The notes under the pieces: model-generated
The model's input: only the letters and a program-made list of their open reading frames with translations
What the model was told of the DNA's origin: nothing
The model's database searches: none
Shown: positions 1 to 8,974 of the stretch, in pieces
How positions within the stretch are numbered: the first letter of the stretch is position 1
Layout: each line of letters begins with the position of its first letter
Made by a program: the position numbers and the translations under genes
Assembly (NCBI GenBank): GCA_020632655.1
Contig: JACKFD010000008.1
Location: 124,001 to 188,000, forward strand
Source of the DNA: Spirochaetaceae bacterium
GTDB lineage: Bacteria > Myxococcota_A > UBA9160 > UBA4427
Direction: 5' to 3'
DNA length: 64,000 nt

Positions 1-1365
1 CGGCCGATCCGCCTTCCAGGGCGCATGCAGGACGCGCGCGTCGAGATCCCGCAGCTCCGGGACCCAGCGCCGCACGTAGCGCCCCTCCGGATCCCAGCGC
101 TCGCCCTGACTCACGGGATTGAAGATGCGGAAGTAGGGCTGGGGGTCCGTGCCCGTCGAGGCCGCCCACTGCCAGCCGCCGTTGTTCGAGGCCGGATCCC
201 CGTCGACCAACGCCTCGAAGAAATGACGCTCGCCGCGACGCCAGTCGATCAGCAGATGTTTGGTCAGGAAGCTCGCGACGATCATGCGCACCCGGTTGTG
301 CATCCAGCCGGTCTCGCGCAGCTGCCGCATGCCCGCATCGACGAAGGGGTAGCCCGTGCGCCCCTCGCACCAGGCCTCGAAATGCGACTCGTCGCGGCTC
401 CAGCGCACGCCGTCGTACTCGCGCCGATAGCTCTCGCCGAGCACGCGCGGCTCGTTCTCGAGCACGGCGGCATAGAACTCGCGCCAGACGATCTCGTCGA
501 GCCACTTCGAGATCCCGGCCTCGAGCGCGGGATCGGCCTCGATCGCCCGCAGCCCCTCGCTCACGCAATGCCGCGCGGAGATCGCCCCGAAGCGCAGGTA
601 GGGAGAGAGCCTCGAGGTGCCGTCGATGTCGGGGCGATCGCGATCGAGGTGGTAGCGACGCGCGGGCCCCGACAGGAAGGCGCGGAGGCGGCGCCGCGCC
701 GCGTCCTCACCGGGCGTGGGAAGCTGCGCCGCCGCCTCGTCCTCCGCACCGAGGGACGCGAAGCGCGCGCGCCGACCACGTCCGGGCGGAATCGTTGCCT
801 TCGGAATCCGGCTGCGGGCGGCGGACCAGCGCGGCGCCTCCTGCCAGCGGGACCACCACGCGTTCCGATAGGGCGTGTAGACCGAGTAGGGATCCCCCTT
901 CCCCGTCCGGATCTCCCCCGGACCGAAGACCGTGTGATCCCGACACGTGACGACCTCGATCCCCGCATCCTCCAGCACGCGCCGAACGCGTTCGTCGCGT
1001 CGTCGGGCCAGCGGCGTCGCCCCGACGTTCCACGATACGACGCGCGCCCCGCTCGCCCGGACGAGCTCGGGCAGGACCTTCGCCGGCTCGCCCTCGAGGA
1101 TCTGGAGCGGCACCCCGCGACGCGCGAGCGCGTCCCCGAGCCGGTCGACGCAGCCCAGCAGGAATCGGGCTCGCGGCGTTTCCCGTCCTCCCGCGCCCAG
1201 CAGCTCGGGATCCAGCACGAAGACCGGCAGCCACGCCTCGACCCGGTCCGCCAGGGCGGCGAGCGCCGTGTTGTCGTGCAGTCGGAGGTCGTTCCGGAAC
1301 CAATGGATCCCGCGTCCGGCCGACTCCGCCCGGTCTTCGCGGTCGTCCTCAGAGTCCCCACGCAT
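1..1365 (-). CDS. phrB: Deoxyribodipyrimidine photolyase (3' end beyond window)
   Basis: Light-driven repair of cyclobutane pyrimidine dimers using FAD. The N-terminal chromophore domain opens with GIHWFRNDLRLHDNTAL (about residues 19-35). The FAD-binding helical domain carries the hallmarks GWMHNRVRM (about 350), a KHLLIDWRRGE stretch and NNGGWQW (about 390), followed by YFRIFNPVSQ. About 455 residues are present; E. coli PhrB has 472, so only a short C-terminal piece is lost at the window edge. The ATG lies inside the end of the upstream FAD oxidoreductase gene (17-bp overlap), so the two are translationally linked. The class is CPD photolyase/cryptochrome; substrate class (CPD or 6-4) is inferred. 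Confidence 0.93.
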   Translation of the reverse strand, partial: MRGDSEDDREDRAESAGRGIHWFRNDLRLHDNTALAALADRVEAWLPVFVLDPELLGAGGRETPRARFLLGCVDRLGDALARRGVPLQILEGEPAKVLPELVRASGARVVSWNVGATPLARRRDERVRRVLEDAGIEVVTCRDHTVFGPGEIRTGKGDPYSVYTPYRNAWWSRWQEAPRWSAARSRIPKATIPPGRGRRARFASLGAEDEAAAQLPTPGEDAARRRLRAFLSGPARRYHLDRDRPDIDGTSRLSPYLRFGAISARHCVSEGLRAIEADPALEAGISKWLDEIVWREFYAAVLENEPRVLGESYRREYDGVRWSRDESHFEAWCEGRTGYPFVDAGMRQLRETGWMHNRVRMIVASFLTKHLLIDWRRGERHFFEALVDGDPASNNGGWQWAASTGTDPQPYFRIFNPVSQGERWDPEGRYVRRWVPELRDLDARVLHAPWKADRP

Positions 1366-2329
1366 CCCGCATCACCCCGAAGAGCAGATCCCCGCTCAGG
1401 AACGCATCCTCGACCCGATCGCCGAGGGTCCAGTCTCCGCAGACTCCGAGCCCCGCCTCCCGATCGAGATCGGGCGACGTCCCCCGACCCGACTCGGCGC
1501 GCGCATGGAGCCATCGATGGGTCGTGGCGAACGCGACCTCGGGCAGCGCCCCGCAGACCGCGCGGGACAGCGCTCGAAGGAGGTCCTGCGAGACCTCGGC
1601 CGGCTCCGCCTCGAGCCGGCCAAGGCTGTACTCGGGCGTCGAGTGCAGCACCCAGACATGCGCACCGCTCCGCCCCGGCTTCGATTCGTTGCGGGCGATC
1701 CAGGCGAGCGGCGAGTGGCGAACGAAGGCCGCGTCGAAGGGAACCGGCAGTTTGTCCTCGAAGCGCACCAGCGTCGCGTGACAGGGTGCCAGGCTCGCAG
1801 CCGCAGCCCGCCGCGCGAGCGCAGGCGACGCCTCGAGCAGCGGCACGGCCTGGGGCGCGGGCACCGCCAGGACGCAGGCGTCGTAGGGTCCCCAGGACGA
1901 GCCGCCCTCGTCCTGCAGCGACCACGAAGACGCGGCCCGCGCGAGCGACGCGATCCGCACACCGGTTCGCAGCGCGACGGGACCGATCAGGTCGCGCGCG
2001 AGGACGCTCATGCGAGGCACGCCGACGTAGCGCGTGGGCGGATCCGACTCGACCTCGACGATGCCGTCCTCGACCGTGACGATGCAGGCGTCCCAGGGCG
2101 CGACCAGCCCGCGCGCGATCCAGTCGGCGACGGTCGCGCGGAAGACGGGGTGACGCGCGGTGAAGTACTGCGCGCCGTGGTCGAAGTCGCCGTGCTCCGT
2201 GCGACGCGTCGACATCCGACCGGAGGGCCCGCGGGCCTTCTCGAAGACCTCCACCTCGACGCCCGCTGCATGCAGTCGGCTCGCCACCGTGGCACCAGCG
2301 ATCCCCGCTCCGATCACGGCGATCCTCAT
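1349..2329 (-). CDS. NAD(P)/FAD-dependent amine-oxidase-like oxidoreductase (renalase-like)
   Basis: Predicted flavoprotein of 326 residues. The dinucleotide-binding fold is explicit at the N terminus: MRIAVIGAGIAGATVASRL gives GxGxxG, and the next strand ends in VEVFEKARGPSGRM as in FAD-dependent amine oxidases and renalase. The C terminus has a typical second FAD contact (GLGVCGDWTLGDRVEDAFLS). The start at 2329 is chosen because GGAGGG sits just upstream; a longer open frame reaches 2365 without a ribosome site. It lies between carH and the photolyase gene. Similar flavoproteins recur in photooxidative-stress clusters, so a role in that response is likely, but the substrate is unknown. Confidence 0.85.
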   Translation of the reverse strand: MRIAVIGAGIAGATVASRLHAAGVEVEVFEKARGPSGRMSTRRTEHGDFDHGAQYFTARHPVFRATVADWIARGLVAPWDACIVTVEDGIVEVESDPPTRYVGVPRMSVLARDLIGPVALRTGVRIASLARAASSWSLQDEGGSSWGPYDACVLAVPAPQAVPLLEASPALARRAAAASLAPCHATLVRFEDKLPVPFDAAFVRHSPLAWIARNESKPGRSGAHVWVLHSTPEYSLGRLEAEPAEVSQDLLRALSRAVCGALPEVAFATTHRWLHARAESGRGTSPDLDREAGLGVCGDWTLGDRVEDAFLSGDLLFGVMRDAWGL

Positions 2330-2407
2330 CTCCACCCTCCTTCCCGTCCGGCGCGCCGGAGTCACCCCGTCCGCCGCACGACGGCCCCGTCCCGCGACGG
2401 GGCGGCG

Positions 2408-3319
2408 TCAATGGATCTCGGCCACCGCCCGGGCGAGGCCCGAAAGGTCGCCGACCACCGTCGCGCCCCGGCGCGGCAGCAGCAGGCGGGCCCCGGCGCC
2501 GCCGACCCAGAGCTGGACGCCCGATGGGAGCGCGGCGCGCAAGGCGCCGAGCCAGGCTTCCGCCCGATCGCGTTCGAGCGTGACCACGCCGACCGCGACG
2601 GCCTCCGCGCCCGTGCGACGCGCCGTCTCCACGACCTCGTCGACGGGCAGGTCCGCGCCCAGCACGATCGGCACGGCGCCCGCGTGGGCGGCGACGACGG
2701 CCGCGGCCATCAGCCCGAGATCGTGCGGCTCGCCCGAAGGCGTCGCGAAGACGATGCGCGGCCCGAGCCGGGCCTCGGTCGAGCCGTCGCCTTCCATCGC
2801 GCCGGCGAGGATCGAGCGCAGCACGCTGGTCAGCAGGTGCTCGGCGGCGATCGAGAGCTCGCCGCGCCGCCACGCATCGCCCACCGTCCGCGCCAGCGGC
2901 ATCGCGAAGTCCGTCGCGAACGCGGCGGGACCGAGCTCGGCGAGGTGCGCCTCGAGCAGCCGCTTGACGGTGTGCCCGTCGAGGTCGCGCACGGCGGAGA
3001 CGACGGCGCTCGTGTCGGAGTCCCGGGCGATGCAGCGGGTGGCCAGTCGCGCCCGGAGCGCGTCGTCGTCGAGGGCGGCCACGTCGCCGATCCGGTCCCC
3101 CGACTCGACGAGCTGACGCAGCAGCTGGAGTCGCGTGACGTCGGCCGCGCCGTAGCGGCGCGTGCCGCCCGGCGTGCGGGCGGGCGTGACCGCCCCATGC
3201 CGGCGCTCCCAGGCGCGCAGCACCTCGACGGACAGGCCGGTCAGACGCGAGGCCTTGCCGACGCTCAGCGTCGCCTCGGGCGCATGCGGCCAGGACGTCG
3301 TGTCCAGATCCGTGCTCAA
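2408..3319 (-). CDS. carH: CarH/LitR-type B12-dependent photoreceptor repressor (MerR family)
   Basis: MerR-type DNA-binding domain ([21 protein letters not shown]) followed by a four-helix and B12-binding module. The adenosylcobalamin-sensing residues of light-responsive CarH are present: the Wx9EH motif (W about 150, EH about 160 in this 303-residue protein) and ExHxxG (EPHDLG, His about 199), the lower axial ligand. Known family members bind DNA in the dark and release it when light cleaves AdoCbl. A TTG start at 3319 is preferred because GGGAGG lies upstream; a GTG at 3367 has no ribosome site. It is followed by the flavoprotein and photolyase genes, and its 5' end faces a sigma factor gene, so autoregulation and control of both sides are likely. 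Confidence 0.9.
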   Translation of the reverse strand: MSTDLDTTSWPHAPEATLSVGKASRLTGLSVEVLRAWERRHGAVTPARTPGGTRRYGAADVTRLQLLRQLVESGDRIGDVAALDDDALRARLATRCIARDSDTSAVVSAVRDLDGHTVKRLLEAHLAELGPAAFATDFAMPLARTVGDAWRRGELSIAAEHLLTSVLRSILAGAMEGDGSTEARLGPRIVFATPSGEPHDLGLMAAAVVAAHAGAVPIVLGADLPVDEVVETARRTGAEAVAVGVVTLERDRAEAWLGALRAALPSGVQLWVGGAGARLLLPRRGATVVGDLSGLARAVAEIH

Positions 3320-3395
3320 GCCCGCCTCCCTGCCCCGCCGTCTTGCGCGCCCGGCGACCCTCGCCACGGAACCAGGACTACCCGAAGGGAATCAG

Positions 3396-3445
3396 ATGGA
3401 TTGTCGGTTCCAGATTTTTGTCCAGATTAAATCTTTACAAACCGA
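3396..3445. promoter_or_regulatory. AT-rich divergent promoter/operator between carH and the sigma gene
   Basis: The only clearly AT-rich island in the first 5 kb. It contains the direct repeat CCAGATT at 3410-3416 and 3422-3428 (12 bp apart) and TTTACA at 3434-3439. Placement between carH and the divergent sigma gene, and known autoregulation of CarH/LitR, make it the probable CarH target. The exact -35/-10 elements cannot be assigned with certainty. Confidence 0.5.
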
Positions 3446-3509
3446 AGAGCAAGCGACATCTTCCCGCCACGCGCCCGAGGTCCTGGAGCGACCGCCCAAG
3501 GAGGTCAGC

Positions 3510-4793
3510 ATGCAGACGATCCACACGCCGTCGGAAGAGAGGGCCCGCGCGCTCCCGAGCGGGCCCGGCATCGGGCGCCTCGACCCCCTCCAGCAATACC
3601 TGGACGACATCCACGACACGCCGGTCCTCGACCGCACCGAGCAGACGGCCCTCTTCGAGGCGATGGAGGAGGCCGAGCTGGGACTCCGAGCGGCGCTCGC
3701 GCCGATTCCCGAGGTCGCCGAGGCGGTCGTCGCGCTCTGGCAGGAGCGGCTCGCGAACGGCCTCGTGACCGGCTTCCTCTCCCGCTGGCATCGCGACGGC
3801 AGCCGCTGCGATCGGAACGTCGAGATCGACCGGGCCCTGACGCGGGTCGAGCGGGCCGTGCGTCGGGTGCGTCGCCTCGAGCAGGAAGCGACCGCCGACG
3901 CGCTCGAGTCGGCGGAGACGCGGCTCGCGGAGCGCTTCGCCGAGGCGGAGATCGCGCTCCCGATCCTGCTCGACGTGCTCTCGAGCCTGCTCTCGGCCGA
4001 GGCCTCCCTGCCCGCCCGCCGCGCGCGTCTCGTCGCGCAGGCCGCCGAGTTCCGGGCGCGCCTGGGCGACTGCAAGAACCGCTTCATCGGGCACAACCTG
4101 CGACTCGTCGTGCGCTGCGCCAAGGCCTATCGCAATCGCGGCGTGCCCTTCCTCGATCTGATCCAGGAGGGCAACGTCGGCCTGATCCGGGCCGTCGAGA
4201 AATTCGACCATCGCCGCGGCTACAGCTTCTCGACCTACGCGATCTGGTGGATCGAGCAGGCGCTGATCCGGGCCGTGGCGAACGACTCGCGCGTCGTACG
4301 CGTCCCGAGCCCCGTCCTCGACCAGCAGCGCAAGCTCAAGAAGCTCGAGGGTCGGCTGCGCGCGACGAGCGCCTCGGAGCCTTCGAGCGCGCTGCTCGCG
4401 GAGCAGCTCGGCCTCGAGCCGGCCCTGGTGGACGATCTGCGCCGCAGCCAGCTCCCCGAGATCTCGACCCAGGTGACGGTCCGCGGCACGGAGGACCTGA
4501 TCCTCGAGGACACCCTCGAGGCCGAGGAGGACGAGGTCTTCGGTGAGGCCCTCGACCAGCGCGCCCTGGCCCGCGAGATCGAGGCCCTGATCCCGATGCT
4601 CGAGCCCCGTGCCCGCAGCGTGATCGAGGCACGCTTCGGACTGGCCGGGGCGCCGACCCGCACGCTCTCGGAGATCGGCAAGCAGCTCGGCGTGAGCCGC
4701 GAGCGCGTCCGGCAGATCGAGCAGGAGGCCCTGGCCCAGCTCCGCGAGCACGACCTGGCCCGCGCGCTCGGGAACGAGCTCGGCCTCGTCTGA
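3510..4793 (+). CDS. RNA polymerase sigma70-family factor (group 2-like)
   Basis: A 427-residue sigma factor. Region 1.2 is seen at about residues 25-60 ([20 protein letters not shown]). Region 2 has [20 protein letters not shown] and [19 protein letters not shown], then [14 protein letters not shown]. Region 4 ends with [20 protein letters not shown]. The long acidic region 1.1 of RpoD is missing, so it is an alternative group 2-like factor rather than the housekeeping one. AAGGAGG at 3498-3504 fixes the start. It is divergent from carH across an AT-rich operator-like region, so light/B12 control is inferred. In described LitR loci the linked sigma is usually an ECF type, which makes this arrangement unusual. 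Confidence 0.92.
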   Translation: MQTIHTPSEERARALPSGPGIGRLDPLQQYLDDIHDTPVLDRTEQTALFEAMEEAELGLRAALAPIPEVAEAVVALWQERLANGLVTGFLSRWHRDGSRCDRNVEIDRALTRVERAVRRVRRLEQEATADALESAETRLAERFAEAEIALPILLDVLSSLLSAEASLPARRARLVAQAAEFRARLGDCKNRFIGHNLRLVVRCAKAYRNRGVPFLDLIQEGNVGLIRAVEKFDHRRGYSFSTYAIWWIEQALIRAVANDSRVVRVPSPVLDQQRKLKKLEGRLRATSASEPSSALLAEQLGLEPALVDDLRRSQLPEISTQVTVRGTEDLILEDTLEAEEDEVFGEALDQRALAREIEALIPMLEPRARSVIEARFGLAGAPTRTLSEIGKQLGVSRERVRQIEQEALAQLREHDLARALGNELGLV

Positions 4794-4815
4794 GCACGCA
4801 CGGAGGTCGCCCCGA

Positions 4816-5250
4816 ATGCCCGACGAAGCGACGAGCTGGGAGATCCGCGTCCTCTACGATGCCGACTGTCCCCTCTGCTCCCGGGAGGTCGCGCTGCTGC
4901 GCCGACTCGACCGGGGTCGCGGGCGGATCGACTTCGAGGACATCGCCGCGCCCGACTTCGATCCCGCCCGCTACGCGCTCGACCAGGCGAGCGTCGAGGC
5001 GCGGCTGCACGGCGTGCTGCCCGACGGGCGGATCGTCGACGGAGTCGACGTCCTCGTGCGGGCGTGGTCGGCGGTCGGCTTCCGGCTCGTCGCGGTGATC
5101 GCTCGCCTGCCCGGCGTGCGCTGGCTGCTCGATCGGGCCTACGACGTCTTCGCGCGCAACCGGCTGCGCTGGACGGGGCGCTGCGACGATCGCTGCGCCC
5201 CGTCCCGGCCTAACGCGTCTTCTGGATCACGTTCTCCGCGAACCAGTTGA
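4816..5250 (+). CDS. DCC-family thiol-disulfide oxidoreductase-like protein (DUF393)
   Basis: Small protein of 144 residues opening with VLYDADCPLCSREVALLRRL, the YDxxCxxC signature that names the DCC family (thioredoxin-like fold, predicted redox role). The middle (DGRIVDGVDVLVRAW) and the end (RNRLRWTGRCDDRC) also fit, with a second CxxxC pair near the C terminus. It starts 22 bp after the sigma gene and probably shares its transcript. Its 3' end overlaps the convergent LLM oxidoreductase gene by 41 bp. DCC proteins often accompany photolyase and photooxidative-stress genes, which fits the neighbourhood. Confidence 0.82.
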   Translation: MPDEATSWEIRVLYDADCPLCSREVALLRRLDRGRGRIDFEDIAAPDFDPARYALDQASVEARLHGVLPDGRIVDGVDVLVRAWSAVGFRLVAVIARLPGVRWLLDRAYDVFARNRLRWTGRCDDRCAPSRPNASSGSRSPRTS

Positions 5251-6085
5251 GCTGGCCGATCTTCTCGTCGAGGGTCGCCGTATCCGGCTTCGCCTCGTAG
5301 GGATTGCGGAAGGCGACGATCGCCTCCTCGATCCCCAGGTCCTCGAGTCGACGCACGCCGTCGACGCTGAAGGCCTCCGCAGACATCGACTGGTACTCGA
5401 AGGGCAGATGGTCGCGGCCGTACTCCTTCCGGTAGGCGTCGATCTGCTTGACGGTCGCGGCGAGATCCTCGAAGGAGCCGCCCGCATGGATGAATCCGTC
5501 CGCGACCCGCGCCGCGCGTCGCAGCGCCGGCTTCGCGTGCCCGCCGATCAGGAGCGGGACGGGCTTCTTCGGGACCGGCGTGATCTTGACCGGGTCGAGC
5601 TGGAAGATCTCGCCCTGGTAGCCGAAGAACTCGCCGCTCAGGAGGCCCTTCAAGATGTCGATCATCTCGTCCATCCGCTGGCCCCGCTTCTCCCAGGGGA
5701 TCTGGCACGCAGCGAAGTCGTCGGGCCAGGGGCTGATGCCGATGCCGAAGCCGAAGCGGTCGTTCGTCAGGACGGCGACCGAGGAGACCGACTTCGCGAC
5801 GACGACCGGCTGCCGGATCGCCAGCTTCATGACCGAGGTCGTGAAGCGCAGGGTCGAGGTCACCGCGCCCATCGCCGGGATGACCGAGAAGGGCTCGAGG
5901 AAGGGCACGCCGTCGAGGAACTCGCGATCGCCGGTTCCGTTGTACGGATACCGGCTGTCCGACTCCTGCGGATAGCAGATGCTGTCCGGCAGGGTGAAGG
6001 TGTCGAAGCCGGCCTGCTCGCAGGCGACGGCGAGGGGCAGGTAGTACTCGGGTTGGCACATGGTGGCGTGGTAGGCGAAGCGCAT
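5210..6085 (-). CDS. LLM-class flavin-dependent oxidoreductase
   Basis: A 291-residue TIM-barrel oxidoreductase of the luciferase-like monooxygenase superfamily, probably F420- or FMN-dependent. Family signs include the early ACEQAGFDTFTLPDS strand, LRFTTSVMKLAIRQPVVVAK around residue 90, the GFGIGISPWPDDF loop and KPVPLLIGGHAKPALRRAAR. These enzymes reduce or monooxygenate small organic substrates; the substrate here is not deducible. The gene is convergent with the DCC gene and stands alone, ahead of an oppositely spaced permease gene. Confidence 0.85.
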   Translation of the reverse strand: MRFAYHATMCQPEYYLPLAVACEQAGFDTFTLPDSICYPQESDSRYPYNGTGDREFLDGVPFLEPFSVIPAMGAVTSTLRFTTSVMKLAIRQPVVVAKSVSSVAVLTNDRFGFGIGISPWPDDFAACQIPWEKRGQRMDEMIDILKGLLSGEFFGYQGEIFQLDPVKITPVPKKPVPLLIGGHAKPALRRAARVADGFIHAGGSFEDLAATVKQIDAYRKEYGRDHLPFEYQSMSAEAFSVDGVRRLEDLGIEEAIVAFRNPYEAKPDTATLDEKIGQLNWFAENVIQKTR

Positions 6086-6115
6086 GGGGACTCCTCGGGT
6101 GCGTGAGGCCGGACT

Positions 6116-7339
6116 CTAACCGGGCGATTCGCCCCCGGCGAGCAGCAGCCAGCCCGATGCGACGAGGAAGAGGAGATTCGAGACCAGCCCGAGCAGCGGC
6201 AGCCAGGCGGGCACACGAGTCGAGGCGCGCAGCGCGGGGTCCCGGCGCAGCAGTCGGAAGAGCGAGGCGTTGACCGTCACGAAGACCAGCAGCGTGAGCG
6301 CCGAGGCCCCCGCCGCGAGGCGGTCGACGGGGAGGAAGAGTGCGAGGCCGAGCACGCCCGCCCCGACCACGAGGGTCGCCCGATCCGGGGTTCCCCGCTT
6401 CGCGTCGACGTGCCCGAGTGCGCTCGGCAGGAAGGGCTCGCCCGCGAGTCCGTAGAGGACACGCGACGCCATCACGATCTGGATCAGCGCGCCGTTCAGC
6501 ATGGCCAGCACGGCGATGCCGCGAAGCACCTGCGAGTCCGAGCCGGTCGCGACGCGGTAGACGAGCGCGAGGGCCTCCTCGCTCTCCGCCAGCACCTCGG
6601 GCGGCACGACCAGCACGGACACGACGGCGACCAGCACGTAGAGCAGCGTGCTCAGCACGAGTGTCGCCGCGATCGCGAGCGGCATGATCCGCCGCACGCG
6701 GCGCACCTCCTCGGCGACGTTGACCATGTCCTCGAAGCCGAGGAATGCATAGAAGGCCAGCAGGCCCGCGGCGAAGACACCCGACCAGCTCCCGGAGCCC
6801 GAGCCCGGCCAGAGCTCGCCTGCCCGGGCAGGCAGATCGCCGAGCGCCTCCCGTCCCGCCCAGATCACGAGCAGCAGACCGAGGATCTCGATCAGCGTGA
6901 AGAGGCCGGCGGCGACGAGCGACTCTTCGATGCCCCACCAGGCGAGCAGAACGAGCAGGGCGACCGAGAGCGCGAGCAGCAGGGCGGGCGGGACCGGCGC
7001 GAGGACGACGACGTAGCCGACGAAGGCCCGGACGATCGCCGCGGCGGAGACCGCGCCGGTCGTGGCCACGACGAGGGCGAGGCCGCTCGCGAGGCGGCGC
7101 TCTCCGAAGGCCTCGCGAAAGAAGATGGCCTGGCCGCCGGCGAGCGGATAGCGGGCCGAGAGGGTCGCGAAGCTGACGGCCGTGATGGAAGCGAGCAGGG
7201 CCGCGATCACGAAGGCGATCGGAGCGGCCGACCCGGCGCGTCCCGCGACCGGCCCGATCAGCGCGTAGATGCCCGCACCGATCGTCGTCCCGAGCCCGTA
7301 GAGCAGCAGCAGCGGAAAGGAGACGACCCGCTTCAGCAT
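6116..7339 (-). CDS. APC-family amino acid permease
   Basis: Inner-membrane transporter of 407 residues with about 12 hydrophobic segments. The first helix has the APC signature YGLGTTIGAGIYALIGPVAG, with the unwound GAGIY substrate loop, and a later FYAFLGFEDMVNVAEEVRR segment corresponds to TM6 and its loop. It is somewhat shorter than the usual 430-500 residues because the C-terminal end is trimmed. It lies 27 bp after the APH-like kinase gene and is likely co-transcribed with it. The substrate (an amino acid or amine) is not predictable. Confidence 0.88.
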   Translation of the reverse strand: MLKRVVSFPLLLLYGLGTTIGAGIYALIGPVAGRAGSAAPIAFVIAALLASITAVSFATLSARYPLAGGQAIFFREAFGERRLASGLALVVATTGAVSAAAIVRAFVGYVVVLAPVPPALLLALSVALLVLLAWWGIEESLVAAGLFTLIEILGLLLVIWAGREALGDLPARAGELWPGSGSGSWSGVFAAGLLAFYAFLGFEDMVNVAEEVRRVRRIMPLAIAATLVLSTLLYVLVAVVSVLVVPPEVLAESEEALALVYRVATGSDSQVLRGIAVLAMLNGALIQIVMASRVLYGLAGEPFLPSALGHVDAKRGTPDRATLVVGAGVLGLALFLPVDRLAAGASALTLLVFVTVNASLFRLLRRDPALRASTRVPAWLPLLGLVSNLLFLVASGWLLLAGGESPG

Positions 7340-7366
7340 CGCGGCGCGCCCGTATGGGGCGCCGGC

Positions 7367-8428
7367 TCATTTCGAGGCATGCAGCACCGCCCTGCGCGCC
7401 TCGAGCTGCTCGCGCTCCGCCTCGTAGAGCGCCCATTGCCGCTCGGCGCGCTCCGCGTTGTGCTCGCCGCGCGCGGGATGACGCTCCGGATTCCAGCCGA
7501 AATAACACTCCTCGAGGGCATCCGTGACGAAGCGTGCGCAGACCTCGAGCGTGATCCGCTCCGCCGCCGTCTCGAGCGACTCGAGCTCCGCCGTCTCGAG
7601 CGGCTCGGCATGCCCCTCGACGAAGCCCCGCCACGAAGCCTCGAAGGCCGCGAGGTCGAATCCCGCGCCCGCCGTCTCCTCGCCGGACGGATTGCACCAC
7701 GAGCGCCAGACGTCGCCCAGCTCCATCCAGAGCGGACCTCGCATCAGCGTATCGAGGTCGATCAATGCGAAGGCCCGATCGCGCGCCGGTGGCTGCGGGC
7801 CCTCGAAGAGCACGTTCGCGAGCTTGAGGTCGCCATGGATCACGCGCTGCGGCAGACCCTCGGCCGGCGGACCGAGCGACTCGAAGGCGGCGAGCACGGC
7901 CTCGCCGAGGGGGCGCACGCGGGCGGCGAGACGATGGTCCTTCCGCGTGGCGAGGGCGTGACGCAGGGCCTTCAGGTAGGCGGGCGTGTCCCGATAGGGA
8001 ATGCCCATCGGCGCGAGCTCGCCGTCGAAGTCGCGCAGGGCCCCGTGGAAGCGACCGACGAGGCGACCGGCGGAGCGCGCCTGCTCGAGCGAGGCCAGGC
8101 GCTCGAAGCAGACCCCGCCGAGGTCCTCCATCAGTCGCCAGCGCCCGTGCGGCCCCGCGTCGACACCGACCGCCCCGCGCCGGCTCGGCAGCAGGACCGG
8201 CGCGACGAGGCCGCGTGCGCGAAGATGCGCCGTCACGGAACGGATGTTGTCCTCGATCGCCGACGAGAAGACGTCGCTCACGCGTTGCAGGACCCAGGTC
8301 CCGGTCGACGTCCGGACGCGCAGGGTCGAGTGGAGCAGACCCCCGGCGAGCGGCTCGACCCGGCACTCCCCCTCGAGCTCGCGCCAGGCGCGCGAGACCT
8401 CGTCGGGGATGCGCACGGATGCGGACAT
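7367..8428 (-). CDS. Aminoglycoside phosphotransferase-family kinase
   Basis: A 353-residue small-molecule kinase of the APH/ChoK fold. The catalytic loop is RVIHGDLKLANVLF (Brenner motif HGDLKLAN) followed by ALIDLDTLMRG, which supplies the metal-binding Asp. The N-lobe contains GGLLHSTLRVRT as nucleotide loop and WVLQRVSD. Size and motifs resemble sugar or choline kinase members more than clinical aminoglycoside-resistance enzymes, so the substrate may be a sugar or an amino alcohol. The start at 8428 is only 15 bp from the divergent start of the UPF0462-like gene, so the promoters must overlap the coding ends. Confidence 0.82.
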   Translation of the reverse strand: MSASVRIPDEVSRAWRELEGECRVEPLAGGLLHSTLRVRTSTGTWVLQRVSDVFSSAIEDNIRSVTAHLRARGLVAPVLLPSRRGAVGVDAGPHGRWRLMEDLGGVCFERLASLEQARSAGRLVGRFHGALRDFDGELAPMGIPYRDTPAYLKALRHALATRKDHRLAARVRPLGEAVLAAFESLGPPAEGLPQRVIHGDLKLANVLFEGPQPPARDRAFALIDLDTLMRGPLWMELGDVWRSWCNPSGEETAGAGFDLAAFEASWRGFVEGHAEPLETAELESLETAAERITLEVCARFVTDALEECYFGWNPERHPARGEHNAERAERQWALYEAEREQLEARRAVLHASK

Positions 8429-8443
8429 GGCGGGAGTGTAGAG

Positions 8444-8974
8444 GTGGCGCGAGCCCGATTCGAGATCCGTCACACCTGGAACGGTGCGCGTGCCCGGCGC
8501 GACGAGTTCGCTCGCGTCGATCTCGTGATCGATCGCGTGATCGAGGTCGTGGTCGAGGCGCCCTTCCACGACGATCCGGCGCCCGCGTCCGACCCCGGCC
8601 CGACGGACCGTCTCTGGGAGTACGAGGTCGTCGAGCTCTTTCTGCTCGGCGCGGACGAGCGCTACCTCGAGATCGAGCTCGGCCCCCACGGCCACCACCT
8701 CGGTCTCCAGCTGGTCGGGCGACGACGCGTCGTCGAGCAGGGCTTCCCGATCGAATTCCGGGTCGAACGATCCGCCGCGCGCTGGCACGGCCTCGCCCGC
8801 CTCGACCTCGCGCATCGGCCGCCCGGCCTGGGCTCCGCAAACGCGTACGCGATCCACGGCACGGGCGCCGCCCGCCGCTACCTCGCGGCCCACCCCGTGC
8901 CGGGCCCGCAGCCCGACTTCCATCGCCTCGAGTGCTTCCCGCCGCTCGATCCCGCCCCGGCGTGGCCGGACTGA
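8444..8974 (+). CDS. UPF0462 / C4orf33-like DOMON-type protein
   Basis: A 176-residue protein that resembles the eukaryotic UPF0462 family (human C4orf33) along its whole length. Shared blocks are HTWNG near the start, APFHDDPAP, LWEYEVVELFLL, YLEIELGPHGHHL, then NAYAIHG, the PVPG and PDFHRLECF stretches near the end. The fold is thought to be DOMON/CBM9-like; no enzymatic role is known. The frame must begin at or before FEIRHTWNG; GTG at 8444, preceded by GGAG, is the best start. Cytosolic: no signal peptide is seen. The link to the divergent APH-like kinase is only positional. Confidence 0.72.
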   Translation: MARARFEIRHTWNGARARRDEFARVDLVIDRVIEVVVEAPFHDDPAPASDPGPTDRLWEYEVVELFLLGADERYLEIELGPHGHHLGLQLVGRRRVVEQGFPIEFRVERSAARWHGLARLDLAHRPPGLGSANAYAIHGTGAARRYLAAHPVPGPQPDFHRLECFPPLDPAPAWPD

